Positions 17,822-26,675 are shown, numbered from the stretch's first letter. The stretch: 32,448 nucleotides of DNA from Pseudomonadales bacterium (GCA_028277965.1 JANQFF010000280.1:1-32448), one strand, 5' to 3'. Notes: a model not told the origin generated them from the letters alone. Translations and numbers: made by a program.

Positions 17822-20596
17822 TTAGTACGCGCTGTTTGAAAAATAGTCCCCGCGTTCCGGTGAGCGGTAACCGCGAACACCCCTTTCCAGTACCGATTCC
17901 ACTTTGGTGCCAAACCCGGCAAGGCCTTTGAACACAATCTGCAGAAAGACACCTTCGTCACCTTCAACTTCCGCAAAACTCTGTGTTGTGGGCGCATCCA
18001 GGAAGCGGCGTGCCAGAAGCCGGACCTGCAGGCAGCAGTTACTGTATTCCAGACCACCAAAACCCTCGATGGTTCGCTCACTTTCAAAATCATAGTTCCA
18101 ACGGCCGACGAGCGCATACGGCCCAAAGAGCGGCCAGTATAGCGATACATCACTCTGCTCAATATCTTCCAGCTGGTTTTCAGATCTGCGGTTGCGAAAA
18201 CCCACGTTGAATATGTGCCGGTTATCAGACCTGTATGAAATGGAGATACCGCTCTCATCGACCTGGCTGTCATGAGGGTCCCACACAAACGTTCCCCTCA
18301 CCCGCCAGTGTTTCGCCAGACGTGCCGACATTTCGGAGGCGATAGCGGATGAACTCTGCTCTTCACCAGCCCGCGGTGGGCCTGACAGGGTCACCCGCCG
18401 GTCTTCGAAGTAAAAAATCTCGCCAAGGCTGAATCGGAAATACTCCTGACCCGTTGTGCTCGACAGAAAACGCGTCGTCACACCGAAAGAGGCCTGATTG
18501 GCATCGCCAATCCTGTCGAGACCGGAAAACCGGTTATCCCTGTACAGTTGCTGATAGCCAAAGGTCAGGCGCGACGCGTCGAACCTGGGTAACTGTGACT
18601 GATCGTCAAACTCCTGCCAGAGGTAGTAAACACGTGGTTCGAGTGTCTGCAGCAGGTCCTGCCCAAACAAGCGCACAGGCCGTTCAAAGATGAGACCGCC
18701 ATCCACACTCCCAAGCCCGATATTGCGGTCCGGCTGGTCATCGACCAGTTGCGCGCCTGTGGCCATCGAGTCCTGTTCGAGATCGTAGCTCGTATGCCGA
18801 TAGCCTCCCGATACGGTCAGGAACCCAAAAGGCCATGACAGGGGCAACCGCACCCTCGGTTCGACGTGCAACCGTTCACCTGTGACAGCCGTCAACCCCG
18901 CCAGACCATCCGTATCCCGATCGAAATCAGCCCACTTGGCGCCCAGGCTCACTTCCAGCGGGCCAAGGGGACGGGTGTACTGAGCCTCAAACTCGGGAAG
19001 CCTCCGATAATCGTCGATGCGGCGCTCATCGAGCCTCTGGAACTCCTGGCCCCACAGCCGCATGAAGAGCCCTCCCCGGTTGAACTGGATTTCGGCTTTA
19101 CGCCCGAGCTCGATCCGGCTGGATACTCCAAGATCGGATCCCAGGTCACGGAAATAGTCCCTGTCACTGACCGAGGTTGCATCAATCAACGTACGAAAGG
19201 GTCCAAACCGTCCCCTGTGGTCGATGGATCCCAGCCATCGGTCAGCGGGGTCAAACGGTCCAAACACCGCTGCCCCGCCAAGTTCATCGTAGTCGTCTTC
19301 GTCAACCACACCGTTGTAGAGATCGTCCTCCGGCAGGTACGCACCCGTCAGCGTCGTATCCTGCCAGCTGGACTTGTGCCGGAATTCCGCTTCCAGGCCC
19401 GCACCGCGTTCGCTCATATAACGTGGGACGATCGTTGCATCGTAATTCGGCGCGAGGTTCAAGTAGTAAGGTACCGACAGGTCGACGCCATCCTCGTCCG
19501 AGTATCCAAGGTTCGGAAACAGGAACCCGGACACGCGTTCGTCCGACACGGGAAACTTGAGATACGGCGAGTAGAAAACAGGCACCCGGCCCAGCCGCAA
19601 CACCGCATCTCTGGCGGTACCGAAGACCTCATCTTCCTCGATCACGAGCTTGTCGGTGTTAAGGCGCCATCCGTTGTTGCCGGGCTCACACCGGGTAAAC
19701 GAGTTTTCTGTCAGCGTGAGATCGCCGGAACTCCCCTGTTCCATTGTCTCGGCATGCCCTCGCATATTGGCATCAACCAGCACAAACTGGACACCGTTCA
19801 GCTCAGCCTCTTTGCTGTCCACGTGGACGCGGGCGACATCACCCTGCATCAGCAATCCCGGCTGGTCCATGACCACACCCTTCGGGAAAGTCACAACACG
19901 CGCCACCTGATCAACTTCCGCGACCTGTGCCCGAATCAGGCGATTACCCTGTTCGATCGTGACGTTACCCGTCAGTGTGGCCGACTCGTCAATCTCCGAT
20001 GCAATACCGTCTGCTTCAGCAATCATCGGGTAGTCCGCGTCATCAGCTTCAAGTGGCACCGGATATTCCCTGACCCGATAGCCACCCCGGCAGACACCGT
20101 CATCTTCTAACTCCACATAGACACTGGCAGCCAGGTCTTCACGCAGCGTGTGCGTCTCAGCTGCCGGCCGCGTCGGGGTTGGGGTGTACCAGTCTTCCGG
20201 GTCGGGGCCGATCTCCGGCTCGGTTCCGCGTCTGCCGGTTACCCGGTCCCAGACCAGGGCCGGTTCTTCCGCTGCCTGCTGCAATACGTCAGCCGGCGTT
20301 TCCGGTTCGTCCCGGGAAGGTGAGCGTGGTGCGGTATCCGGGCGGGATGGGCGGGAAAGACGGGACCGGCGGACAGTGTCGCTGATTCCACGAACGCAGT
20401 TCCAGTTCAGACCGCTTTCATCAGGCAGACAGGTGAACTTGTCTGCTGTTTCTTGAGCGGCGTCTTTTTCTTCGGCCGCGGCGCTGTCTTTCGCCGCGTC
20501 AATGTCTTTCGCCGCGGCGCTCTGGGCTGCGTACGCTGCAGAGAAAACTGTCAACGCCTGGAAGCCAAGCGCCCATATGACAAGTAACCGCTTCAT
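17822..20596 (-). CDS. lptD: LPS-assembly protein LptD
   Basis: LptD is the outer-membrane beta-barrel that, with LptE, inserts lipopolysaccharide into the outer leaflet. The start chosen is ATG at 20596 (MKRLLVIWALGF), giving a signal peptide ending AAYAAQ; a longer frame reaches 20644. After it comes an Ala/Lys/Asp-rich stretch and a Pro/Arg-rich linker, then an N-terminal OstA/jellyroll domain (about residues 190-330) and the barrel. FTCLPDE and NWNC near the N terminus and the adjacent NCC near the C terminus match the Cys pattern used for the LptD disulfides. Mature length (about 900) is near that of Pseudomonas, longer than E. coli (784). It is the first gene of the surA-pdxA-rsmA-apaG-apaH run. 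Confidence 0.96.
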   Translation of the reverse strand: MKRLLVIWALGFQALTVFSAAYAAQSAAAKDIDAAKDSAAAEEKDAAQETADKFTCLPDESGLNWNCVRGISDTVRRSRLSRPSRPDTAPRSPSRDEPETPADVLQQAAEEPALVWDRVTGRRGTEPEIGPDPEDWYTPTPTRPAAETHTLREDLAASVYVELEDDGVCRGGYRVREYPVPLEADDADYPMIAEADGIASEIDESATLTGNVTIEQGNRLIRAQVAEVDQVARVVTFPKGVVMDQPGLLMQGDVARVHVDSKEAELNGVQFVLVDANMRGHAETMEQGSSGDLTLTENSFTRCEPGNNGWRLNTDKLVIEEDEVFGTARDAVLRLGRVPVFYSPYLKFPVSDERVSGFLFPNLGYSDEDGVDLSVPYYLNLAPNYDATIVPRYMSERGAGLEAEFRHKSSWQDTTLTGAYLPEDDLYNGVVDEDDYDELGGAAVFGPFDPADRWLGSIDHRGRFGPFRTLIDATSVSDRDYFRDLGSDLGVSSRIELGRKAEIQFNRGGLFMRLWGQEFQRLDERRIDDYRRLPEFEAQYTRPLGPLEVSLGAKWADFDRDTDGLAGLTAVTGERLHVEPRVRLPLSWPFGFLTVSGGYRHTSYDLEQDSMATGAQLVDDQPDRNIGLGSVDGGLIFERPVRLFGQDLLQTLEPRVYYLWQEFDDQSQLPRFDASRLTFGYQQLYRDNRFSGLDRIGDANQASFGVTTRFLSSTTGQEYFRFSLGEIFYFEDRRVTLSGPPRAGEEQSSSAIASEMSARLAKHWRVRGTFVWDPHDSQVDESGISISYRSDNRHIFNVGFRNRRSENQLEDIEQSDVSLYWPLFGPYALVGRWNYDFESERTIEGFGGLEYSNCCLQVRLLARRFLDAPTTQSFAEVEGDEGVFLQIVFKGLAGFGTKVESVLERGVRGYRSPERGDYFSNSAY

Positions 20597-20626
20597 CACG
20601 CAATGATAAAGAAAGATACACCCGGT

Positions 20627-20632
20627 TATAAT
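20627..20632 (+). promoter_or_regulatory. Consensus -10 box for amgK
   Basis: A perfect TATAAT in the short lptD/amgK divergent gap. At a spacing of 17, the -35 would be TGATAA (20604-20609), which is poor. Transcription would begin near 20639, at or just before the GTG codons that could start amgK, so the leader would be extremely short or absent. Confidence 0.45.
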
Positions 20633-20638
20633 CTTGCC

Positions 20639-21607
20639 GTGCAAGAAAATACCGTGTCAGAGGAACCTCTCGACTGGTGCCGGAGTGAGCTGAACCGCCT
20701 GTCCATGGCGCTCAAACAGGTTGATCCCCTCAAAGCAGAAGCGAGCCATCGGGCTTTCTTTCGTATACACACGAGCGGGCCGACCTACGTTCTGATGACC
20801 AGTCCGCCCGATCTCGAACGCAATGATGCGTTCATGGACATCGGCCGCCTGTTCCTCACCCACAACGTCCCGGTCCCGCGCGTTCATGCATCGAACATGT
20901 CCGAAGGCTGGTTCCTCATGGAAGACCTTGGAACCCGGCACCTGGAAGACACTTATGGGACCGCGGATGAAGACCAGGCCCTGGCAGCAGCAATTGCAAC
21001 TCTCCAGGACATCCAGGCCATCAACGATCCGCTCATCGAGCCGTACACCGAAGACAGGATGAGGATGGAGGTCAACATATTCCGCGAGTGGTTTCTCGAC
21101 GCCTACCTGGGTGAAAAAACCGATCCCCGGGATTTTGATGCTGCCTGTCAGCCATTGATCGATGCTACCCAGAACCAGCCTCAGGTGTGTATCCACCGCG
21201 ATTACCATTGCCGTAACCTCCTGTTCAATGACGGTCACTTCGGTGCGGTCGATTTTCAGGACGCGCTTTGCGGACCCGTGCTGTACGACATCGCTTCACT
21301 GTTGCGGGACTGCTACCACAAGTTTCCCGAGGAACGGATTACACATTGGCTGGACATGTTTGTGCAGGCGCAACCGCTCCTGGAGCGATACACCCGAACG
21401 GAGGTACAGACCCTGTTCGACCTGACGGCGCTGCAACGCCAGGTCAAAGCAATCGGTATTTTTGCGAGACTGAAGCTCCGGGATGACAAGCCGTCACACC
21501 TGGACAACATCAAGCCGGTCATGACACGTGCCCACGAACTCAGCACCCACTATCCGGACCTCCATCTTCTGACAGACCTCCTTTCCAGGACGGTGGCTCG
21601 CTTGTGA
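20639..21607 (+). CDS. amgK: Aminoglycoside phosphotransferase-fold kinase, N-acetylmuramate/N-acetylglucosamine kinase AmgK
   Basis: AmgK phosphorylates the anomeric carbon of MurNAc in the Pseudomonas-type recycling route that bypasses de novo UDP-MurNAc synthesis. The APH fold shows in EGWFLMEDLG, the catalytic loop CIHRDYHCRNLL and the metal motif GAVDFQDA. The start is uncertain. The open frame reaches an ATG at 20603, only 6 bases from the lptD start, but TATAAT at 20627-20632 lies inside that extension, so a GTG at 20639 or 20654 is more likely. The next gene, murU, acts directly after it in the pathway. Confidence 0.9.
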   Translation: MQENTVSEEPLDWCRSELNRLSMALKQVDPLKAEASHRAFFRIHTSGPTYVLMTSPPDLERNDAFMDIGRLFLTHNVPVPRVHASNMSEGWFLMEDLGTRHLEDTYGTADEDQALAAAIATLQDIQAINDPLIEPYTEDRMRMEVNIFREWFLDAYLGEKTDPRDFDAACQPLIDATQNQPQVCIHRDYHCRNLLFNDGHFGAVDFQDALCGPVLYDIASLLRDCYHKFPEERITHWLDMFVQAQPLLERYTRTEVQTLFDLTALQRQVKAIGIFARLKLRDDKPSHLDNIKPVMTRAHELSTHYPDLHLLTDLLSRTVARL

Positions 21608-21612
21608 AAACA

Positions 21613-21656
21613 CAATGAGAGCCCAATGAAAGCCCAATGAAAGCCCAATGAAAGCA
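21613..21656 (+). repeat. Four 11-bp tandem repeats forming overlapping minicistrons before murU
   Basis: Four direct units of CAATGAAAGCC (first CAATGAGAGCC, last CAATGAAAGCA) carry ATGs at 21615, 21626, 21637 and 21648. The first three open four-codon frames (MRAQ, MKAQ, MKAQ), each closed by a TGA that shares bases with the next ATG. The last ATG starts murU. The repeats fill the gap between the amgK stop (21605-21607) and murU. Confidence 0.85.
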
Positions 21657-22328
21657 ATGATCCTGGCCGCAGGCCGAGGCACCCGCCTGCAACCGCTGAC
21701 CGACGAAACTCCGAAACCGCTTCTGACGGTTGCCGGAAAGCCACTCATTCACTGGCAGATTGAAGCCCTCGCGCAGGCCGGTGTCACGGATCTCATCATC
21801 AATCTGCACCATCTCGGGGAGCAGATCGAAACCTCCGTCGGCGACGGTTCGACCTTTGGGGTCAAAATCGTCTATAGCCATGAAACAGAACTTCTGGAGA
21901 CTGGTGGCGGGATCATCAGGGCACTGCCGTTTTTCGAAAACGAGCCGTTTTGGCTCCTGAACGGCGATATCTGGACCGATTTTGACTTTGCCCGCCTGCC
22001 GACAAGTCCGGGTGAGATCCTGGAAGGCAGTTCAGCCCACCTCGTCCTTACACCGACACCTGGCTATCGTGAACACGGTGACTTCGAATGGAGTGACGGT
22101 CGGATAACCAGCCGCGGAGAAGCGTACGTGTTCTGTGGCATCGCCGTGCTGTCACCTGAGCTTTTTGTGAATGAACGACGTAAACACTTTTCCGTGGTCG
22201 AACTCTACTGGGATCTCATTCCAACAGGTCTCCTGACCGCCCAGATCCACGAGGGTGTCTGGGGTGACATTGGGACCCTTGAGCAATATGAGGCGATTAC
22301 CAAATCCGATACACTGCGCACCCCATGA
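21648..22328 (+). CDS. murU: N-acetylmuramate alpha-1-phosphate uridylyltransferase MurU
   Basis: MurU joins UTP to MurNAc-1-phosphate from AmgK to give UDP-MurNAc in cell-wall recycling. The 226-residue nucleotidyltransferase has the signature [23 protein letters not shown] at residues 23-25, [15 protein letters not shown] and the NGDIW metal site. The C-terminal [11 protein letters not shown] is typical for sugar-phosphate nucleotidyltransferases of this size. Assignment to MurU rests on the amgK neighbour as well as on the sequence. The ATG at 21648 is the last of four repeated ATGs; ATG at 21657 is a possible alternative. The stop overlaps the start of rpe (ATGA). Confidence 0.9.
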   Translation: MKAMILAAGRGTRLQPLTDETPKPLLTVAGKPLIHWQIEALAQAGVTDLIINLHHLGEQIETSVGDGSTFGVKIVYSHETELLETGGGIIRALPFFENEPFWLLNGDIWTDFDFARLPTSPGEILEGSSAHLVLTPTPGYREHGDFEWSDGRITSRGEAYVFCGIAVLSPELFVNERRKHFSVVELYWDLIPTGLLTAQIHEGVWGDIGTLEQYEAITKSDTLRTP

Positions 22329-22996
22329 CGCCCTGGATCGCACCTTCCATTCTTGCTGCCGACTTCTCCCGTCTGGGCGAAGAGGTCCGCGCCGTGCTCG
22401 ACGCAGGTGCCGATACGATTCACTTCGACGTCATGGACAACCACTATGTCCCGAATCTCAGCATCGGCCCCCTGGTTCTGCAGTCCCTGCGCAAGGCTGA
22501 CATCAAAGACCACGTCGATGTACACCTGATGGTCAAACCGGTCGACGCCCTCGTCGAGGAATTCCTGAAAGGCAGACCACAGATCATCTCAGTGCATCCT
22601 GAGTCTACCGAACACCTGCATCGGACCCTGACGCTCATCCGCGACGGCGGTGCCGGTGCCGGAATCGTTTTCAATCCGTCGACACCCCTGGACGTCCTGA
22701 ACGAAGTGACCGACCTTGTCGACCTCGTGCTCATCATGTCGGTCAACCCCGGCTTCGGGGGGCAGGCTTTTATTCCCTCCAGCCTCGACAAGCTCCGCCG
22801 GGCGCGGGAGATCATCGACGCATCCGGGCGAGATATACGCCTGCAGGTCGATGGTGGCATCAAGACAGACAATATCGGTGCAGCCGCGGCCGCAGGTGCA
22901 GATACCTTCGTCGCCGGTACAGCCATATTCGGGAGCAGTGACTACACTGCAACCATCAGAAAAATGCGCGAAGAAATCGCCGCTCATCTGGACTAG
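22325..22996 (+). CDS. rpe: Ribulose-phosphate 3-epimerase
   Basis: Rpe interconverts ribulose 5-phosphate and xylulose 5-phosphate in the pentose phosphate pathway. The 223-residue TIM barrel shows all family motifs: [59 protein letters not shown] and [12 protein letters not shown]. The ATG overlaps the murU stop by four bases. It ends in TAG. The gene precedes gph and trpE, as in Pseudomonas. Confidence 0.98.
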   Translation: MTPWIAPSILAADFSRLGEEVRAVLDAGADTIHFDVMDNHYVPNLSIGPLVLQSLRKADIKDHVDVHLMVKPVDALVEEFLKGRPQIISVHPESTEHLHRTLTLIRDGGAGAGIVFNPSTPLDVLNEVTDLVDLVLIMSVNPGFGGQAFIPSSLDKLRRAREIIDASGRDIRLQVDGGIKTDNIGAAAAAGADTFVAGTAIFGSSDYTATIRKMREEIAAHLD

Positions 22997-23010
22997 ATGG
23001 CTCTCTGATA

Positions 23011-23033
23011 GAACTCACTCCCGGAACTCACTC
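23011..23033 (+). repeat. Direct repeat of 10 bases in the rpe-gph gap
   Basis: GAACTCACTC occurs twice, at 23011-23020 and 23024-23033, separated by CCG. It sits directly before gph and leaves no recognisable ribosome site. It may be a small slippage duplication. Confidence 0.7.
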
Positions 23034-23039
23034 TCCCAG

Positions 23040-23693
23040 ATGACCCTTCGCCACCGCCAATACGCAGCGTACCTGTTCGATCTCGACGGCACGTTGCTCG
23101 ACACCGCACCCGATCTCAACGCAGCGATCAACCACACCATCCGAACGATCGGTCTGCCACCGGTCGACCTTGAAATGACCCGCCACTGGGTGGGTCATGG
23201 TGCCCGGGTCATGATCGAACAGGCGCTGCAATTCCACGGACATGACCAGGCTGATGTAGATGACCTGTGGCAGATCTTCATTTCCCGCTACGAAAAGAAC
23301 GTCGCCGAACTGACCCAGCCGTATCCAATGGTTCGCGAAACCCTGGATGCGCTTCGAGCAAACGGGGCAAAACTCGCTGTTGTGACCAACAAGATCGAAC
23401 GTCTGACACGGCCTTTGCTCGATGCGATGGACATGGAATTTGATCTCATCGTGGGCGGAGATACTGCTGATCAGCCGAAACCTCATCCCGACCCCGTCAT
23501 CTTCTGCCTCGAACACTTCGAGATCTCCCCTCACGAGGCACTCTTCGTCGGAGACTCGAAAACGGACGCTGATGCGGCAAAAGCCGCCGGTACCCCGCTT
23601 GTGCTGATGCGTGACGGCTACAACCACGGTATCGATGTCACAACCCTGGGTGCCGATGAGGTTATCGTCACGATGGACGAAATTATCCCTTAG
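23040..23693 (+). CDS. gph: Phosphoglycolate phosphatase (HAD family)
   Basis: Gph removes phosphate from 2-phosphoglycolate; it is a 217-residue HAD hydrolase. Motif I is LFDLDGTLLDTAPDL, motif II VVTNK, and motifs III/IV are KPHPDP with FVGDSKTDADAAKAAG. The ATG at 23040 is chosen because the family starts just before motif I; the frame is open 324 bases further upstream within rpe, where it is antisensical. No good ribosome site is visible. It ends in TAG, about 37 bases before the trpE leader peptide. Confidence 0.96.
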   Translation: MTLRHRQYAAYLFDLDGTLLDTAPDLNAAINHTIRTIGLPPVDLEMTRHWVGHGARVMIEQALQFHGHDQADVDDLWQIFISRYEKNVAELTQPYPMVRETLDALRANGAKLAVVTNKIERLTRPLLDAMDMEFDLIVGGDTADQPKPHPDPVIFCLEHFEISPHEALFVGDSKTDADAAKAAGTPLVLMRDGYNHGIDVTTLGADEVIVTMDEIIP

Positions 23694-23730
23694 GTGCTAG
23701 TCTTGCCCGCCTCACACAGGTGAGACAACT

Positions 23731-23784
23731 ATGAACTGGGTGCTCAAGAACAGAATTTGCAACTTTGACGGATGGTGGCGCTAG
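23731..23784 (+). CDS. trpL: trp operon leader peptide (TrpL) before trpE
   Basis: A 17-codon frame, MNWVLKNRICNFDGWWR, begins at ATG 23731 and ends with TAG at 23782-23784. It has adjacent Trp codons at positions 15 and 16 plus one at 3, far above chance for so short a frame. AGGTGAG lies 6 bases upstream of the ATG, within the small inverted repeat CTCAC/GTGAG (23711-23724). It lies 61 bases before trpE and just before a terminator hairpin. The GWWR ending resembles the enterobacterial TrpL. Ribosome stalling at the Trp pair during tryptophan shortage would favour readthrough into trpE. Confidence 0.9.
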   Translation: MNWVLKNRICNFDGWWR

Positions 23785-23819
23785 TCCACCGCTCTGCGCG
23801 CCCTGCGCGTTCCTTTTTT
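23774..23819 (+). terminator. trpE transcription attenuator
   Basis: The Trp codons contribute GGTGG (23774-23778), which pairs with CCACC (23786-23790), a likely 1:2 pause hairpin. A terminator follows: CGCGC (23797-23801), loop CCT, GCGCG (23805-23809), then T6 at 23814-23819. A candidate antiterminator pairs GGCGC (23777-23781) with GCGCC (23798-23802), destroying the terminator stem. The layout is the classical attenuator one; the exact antiterminator is inference. Confidence 0.8.
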
Positions 23820-23845
23820 CGTCAACCAAAGTTTCTTGAAATCCT

Positions 23846-25315
23846 ATGAACCAGACTACCCCCGTTTACAATCGCGTTGCTGTTGTCGTCGAAACGCTTG
23901 CCGACCTCGACACGCCCCTTTCCGTTTATCTCAAACTCGCTGACGGACCCTACTCTTACCTGCTCGAATCAAGCCAGGGCGGTGAAAAGTGGGGACGTTA
24001 TTCGATCATCGGGTTGCCGGCCAGAACAGTACTGACCGTGCGGGGCGATACGATCACGATTACCGAAGACGAGACCGTCTCGGAGACTGTGACCACCGAC
24101 GACCCACTCACTTTCATCGAGTCGTTCCAGAACCGCTACCAGGTAGAAGCACCCGAAGAGCTGCCGCGTTTCTACGGCGGTCTGGTCGGCTATTTCGGCT
24201 ACGATACGGTGCGTTACGTGGAAAATCGCCTGAAAGACACGACGCCACCGGATCCGCTGGGTACCCCGGACATCATGCTGATGGTGAGTGAAGAAGTTGT
24301 TGTTTTCGACAACGTACGGGGCCGCATGCAACTCATCGCGCTGGTCGATCCATCCATTCCAAACATCGAAGCCACGACAATCGAACGGCTGCAGGAACGC
24401 GCGCGACTGTTGCAGAATGCGGTCCCGCCCATCCCGGACAGCCAGGCCAACCAGCAGATCGAAGAATCTGATTTTGCGTCGGAATTTGGCGAGGAAGCCT
24501 TCAAGGAAGCCGTCGAGCGTATTCGTGAGTACACGAGGGCGGGGGATGTCATGCAGGTTGTCCTGGCTCAGCGCATGTCGATCCCATTCTCTTCCCCTTC
24601 GATCAACCTCTATCGCGCCTTGCGCAGTCTCAACCCGTCACCGTACATGTACTACATGAATCTCGGAGACTTTCAGATTGTGAGTTCCTCGCCGGAGATT
24701 CTCGCACGTCTGGAAAACGGCAAAATCACCAACCGCCCGCTGGCCGGAACCCGCAGGCGCGGACACACCGATGAGGAAGACAAAGCGCTGGAGGAAGAGC
24801 TGCTCGCCGACCCCAAAGAGATTGCCGAACACCTGATGCTCATCGATCTCGGGCGAAACGATGTCGGCAAAGTCGCAGAATCGGGCTCCGTCGAAGTGAC
24901 CGAGAAGTTTGTAATCGAACGCTATTCCCACGTCATGCACATCTCCTCGAACGTCGAGGGCACACTCAAAGAAGGGATGAGCGCGATGGACCTGTTGAGG
25001 GCAACGTTACCTGTCGGCACGCTGTCAGGTGCACCCAAGGTACGGGCGATGGAGATCATCGACGAGCTCGAACCCGTCAAACGCGGCATATACGGGGGTG
25101 CGGTGGGCTATCTCGCCTGGAACGGAAACATGGATACCGCAATTGCCATCCGAACTGCCGTCATCAAGGATGGCACCCTGTTTATCGAAGCGGGCGGCGG
25201 CATTGTTGCAGACTCTGTCCCCCGTCTCGAGTGGAAAGAAAGTATGAATAAAGGACGGGCCATTTTTCGCGCGGCAGCCATGGCCGAAAACCAGTTCCGG
25301 GACCTGGATGAATAA
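23846..25315 (+). CDS. trpE: Anthranilate synthase component I
   Basis: TrpE converts chorismate to anthranilate using ammonia supplied by TrpG, the first committed step to tryptophan. The N-terminal domain has [20 protein letters not shown], whose LLES segment is the Trp feedback site in the family. The chorismate-binding core has [45 protein letters not shown] and [18 protein letters not shown]. The 489-residue length is as in Pseudomonas. It is preceded by a trpL attenuator and its last 8 bases overlap the start of the ion-channel gene. trpG is 5.7 kb away behind its own leader. Confidence 0.98.
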   Translation: MNQTTPVYNRVAVVVETLADLDTPLSVYLKLADGPYSYLLESSQGGEKWGRYSIIGLPARTVLTVRGDTITITEDETVSETVTTDDPLTFIESFQNRYQVEAPEELPRFYGGLVGYFGYDTVRYVENRLKDTTPPDPLGTPDIMLMVSEEVVVFDNVRGRMQLIALVDPSIPNIEATTIERLQERARLLQNAVPPIPDSQANQQIEESDFASEFGEEAFKEAVERIREYTRAGDVMQVVLAQRMSIPFSSPSINLYRALRSLNPSPYMYYMNLGDFQIVSSSPEILARLENGKITNRPLAGTRRRGHTDEEDKALEEELLADPKEIAEHLMLIDLGRNDVGKVAESGSVEVTEKFVIERYSHVMHISSNVEGTLKEGMSAMDLLRATLPVGTLSGAPKVRAMEIIDELEPVKRGIYGGAVGYLAWNGNMDTAIAIRTAVIKDGTLFIEAGGGIVADSVPRLEWKESMNKGRAIFRAAAMAENQFRDLDE

Positions 25316-26135
25316 CCCACAAGTGAGTCAAAAAGGCGGCCGTGCCGCAGCCATTGCCGAAAGCAACTGGTTTGCCAATACCATCACGGTTGTGATCATC
25401 CTGAATGCGATTGTCATCGGCCTGGATACATCAACCGAACTCCAGAACCGGTTCGGCGACTGGTTCGAACTCAGCAATCAGATTTTCCTCGGGGTGTTTA
25501 TCGTCGAGGCGATCATCAAACTTGCCGCTGTCGCTCCCAACTTCGACCGCTATTTTCGCGATGGCTGGAACCTGTTCGATTTCACCATCATTGTCGTGAG
25601 CCTGATCCCTGCAACGGGCCAGCTTGCGACACTCGCGCGCCTGGCGAGATTACTCCGGGTCCTGCGGCTCATCTCAACACTGCCGGAATTGCGGCTGATT
25701 GTCGCCACGCTGGTCCGGTCCATACCGAGCATGGCACACGTTCTGATGCTGATGTCGATCATCTTCTACGTCTACGGGGTGGCCGGGTTCCATCTGTTCC
25801 ATACCATCGATCCTGAACATTGGAGGACGCTCGGTATCTCTCTTCTGTCGCTCTTCCGCATTGTGACCCTGGAAGACTGGACAGACATCATGTATGCCGC
25901 CATGGCGGCCAAACCGTGGGCGTGGATTTACTTCGTCAGTTTTGTCGTGCTCGGCACATTTGTGGTGATCAACCTGTTCATTGCAGTTGTGATCAACAAT
26001 CTCGATGAAGCCAAAGAGGAGCGCCTTAGGGATCTCACCTCCCCGCCTTCGCGAGATGAGATCCTCCGGGAGCTACAGAACACCCAACGCGCACTTCAAC
26101 AGGTGCAGGCCAAACTCGAACGGATGGGAGAATGA
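25308..26135 (+). CDS. Voltage-gated cation channel of the NaChBac family (ion transport domain)
   Basis: A 275-residue protein with one six-helix voltage-gated channel domain; such proteins assemble as tetramers in the inner membrane. S1 is at about 21-40, S2 at 55-77, S3 at 86-102, and S4 at 109-129 with Arg at every third position (R111, R114, R117, R120). S5 is at 142-164, the pore helix and selectivity filter TLEDWTD at 187-193, and S6 at 206-231. The C-terminal 237-275 is charged and likely a coiled coil, as in NaChBac. The Asp residues at 190 and 193 replace the Ser and neutral residue of Na+-selective relatives, suggesting Ca2+ permeation (inference). The ATG lies inside the end of trpE (8-base overlap). 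Confidence 0.93.
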   Translation: MNNPQVSQKGGRAAAIAESNWFANTITVVIILNAIVIGLDTSTELQNRFGDWFELSNQIFLGVFIVEAIIKLAAVAPNFDRYFRDGWNLFDFTIIVVSLIPATGQLATLARLARLLRVLRLISTLPELRLIVATLVRSIPSMAHVLMLMSIIFYVYGVAGFHLFHTIDPEHWRTLGISLLSLFRIVTLEDWTDIMYAAMAAKPWAWIYFVSFVVLGTFVVINLFIAVVINNLDEAKEERLRDLTSPPSRDEILRELQNTQRALQQVQAKLERMGE

Positions 26136-26662
26136 TGGGCACAGCCTACCCAATTGTTCAGGTGGCTTACTTCGTGTCCGATATCCGGGCTGCAGCGGAA
26201 CAAGCTGCAAAGACCTTCGGTGCCGGTCCTTTCTTCGTGAACGAACACATCGCGCTCGAATGGGGTCAACATCGCGGTGAAGACTGCCCATTTGTTCACT
26301 CGTCCGCATACGGTCAGTGGGGAGAAGTCATGATGGAACTCGTTCAGCAGGAAAGTGACGGCCCCTCCCCGTTTCGCGATCTCTACGCGCCTGGACAGGA
26401 AGGTCTGCACCACGTTGCAACGATCGTTGATTCCCTGCCGGAAGCTTATGAACACTACACACAAGCCGGTTATCCCCTGGCAACCCGGGCGATGACAACA
26501 ACCGGCGTGGAGTTTTCATTTATGGACGCCACTGTGGACCGCGGTCACTTCATCGAGGTGTACGAACGATCTGATGCGCTACTCGGTTTTTACACCATGG
26601 TCAGAGACGCAGCACGTGAATGGAACGGTGATGACCCTGTCCGAGAACTTAATCGCGGTTAA
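26132..26662 (+). CDS. VOC superfamily (glyoxalase-like) protein
   Basis: A 176-residue protein of the vicinal-oxygen-chelate fold, probably one two-module unit. The N-terminal half begins IVQVAYFVSDIRAAAEQAAKTFGAGPFF and the second half begins GLHHVATIVDSLPEAYEHYTQAGYPLATRA; H93-H94 and a late Glu in GHFIEVYE could bind metal. The reaction cannot be told from the sequence. The start (ATGATG) overlaps the channel gene stop by four bases, so it is likely in the same operon. The last codons, Asn-Arg-Gly-stop, are supplied by a REP-like element. Confidence 0.85.
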   Translation: MMGTAYPIVQVAYFVSDIRAAAEQAAKTFGAGPFFVNEHIALEWGQHRGEDCPFVHSSAYGQWGEVMMELVQQESDGPSPFRDLYAPGQEGLHHVATIVDSLPEAYEHYTQAGYPLATRAMTTTGVEFSFMDATVDRGHFIEVYERSDALLGFYTMVRDAAREWNGDDPVRELNRG

Positions 26663-26675
26663 AACCGCTCCTACA
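26652..26675 (+). repeat. REP-like element, variant copy
   Basis: ATCGCGGTTAAAACCGC followed by TCCTACA, a variant of the copy at 8477-8500 (stem GCGGTT/AACCGC instead of GCGGCT/AGCCGC, with compensating changes on both arms). It begins within the last codons of the VOC gene and provides its TAA stop. Confidence 0.75.

Noticed and set aside
18866..20110. 414-codon open frame antisense to lptD
   Set aside because: A shadow of the lptD coding sequence; its composition and lack of any motif give no support for a gene.
23711..23724. CTCAC/GTGAG inverted repeat as a gph terminator
   Set aside because: No T run follows; it contains the ribosome site of the leader peptide instead.
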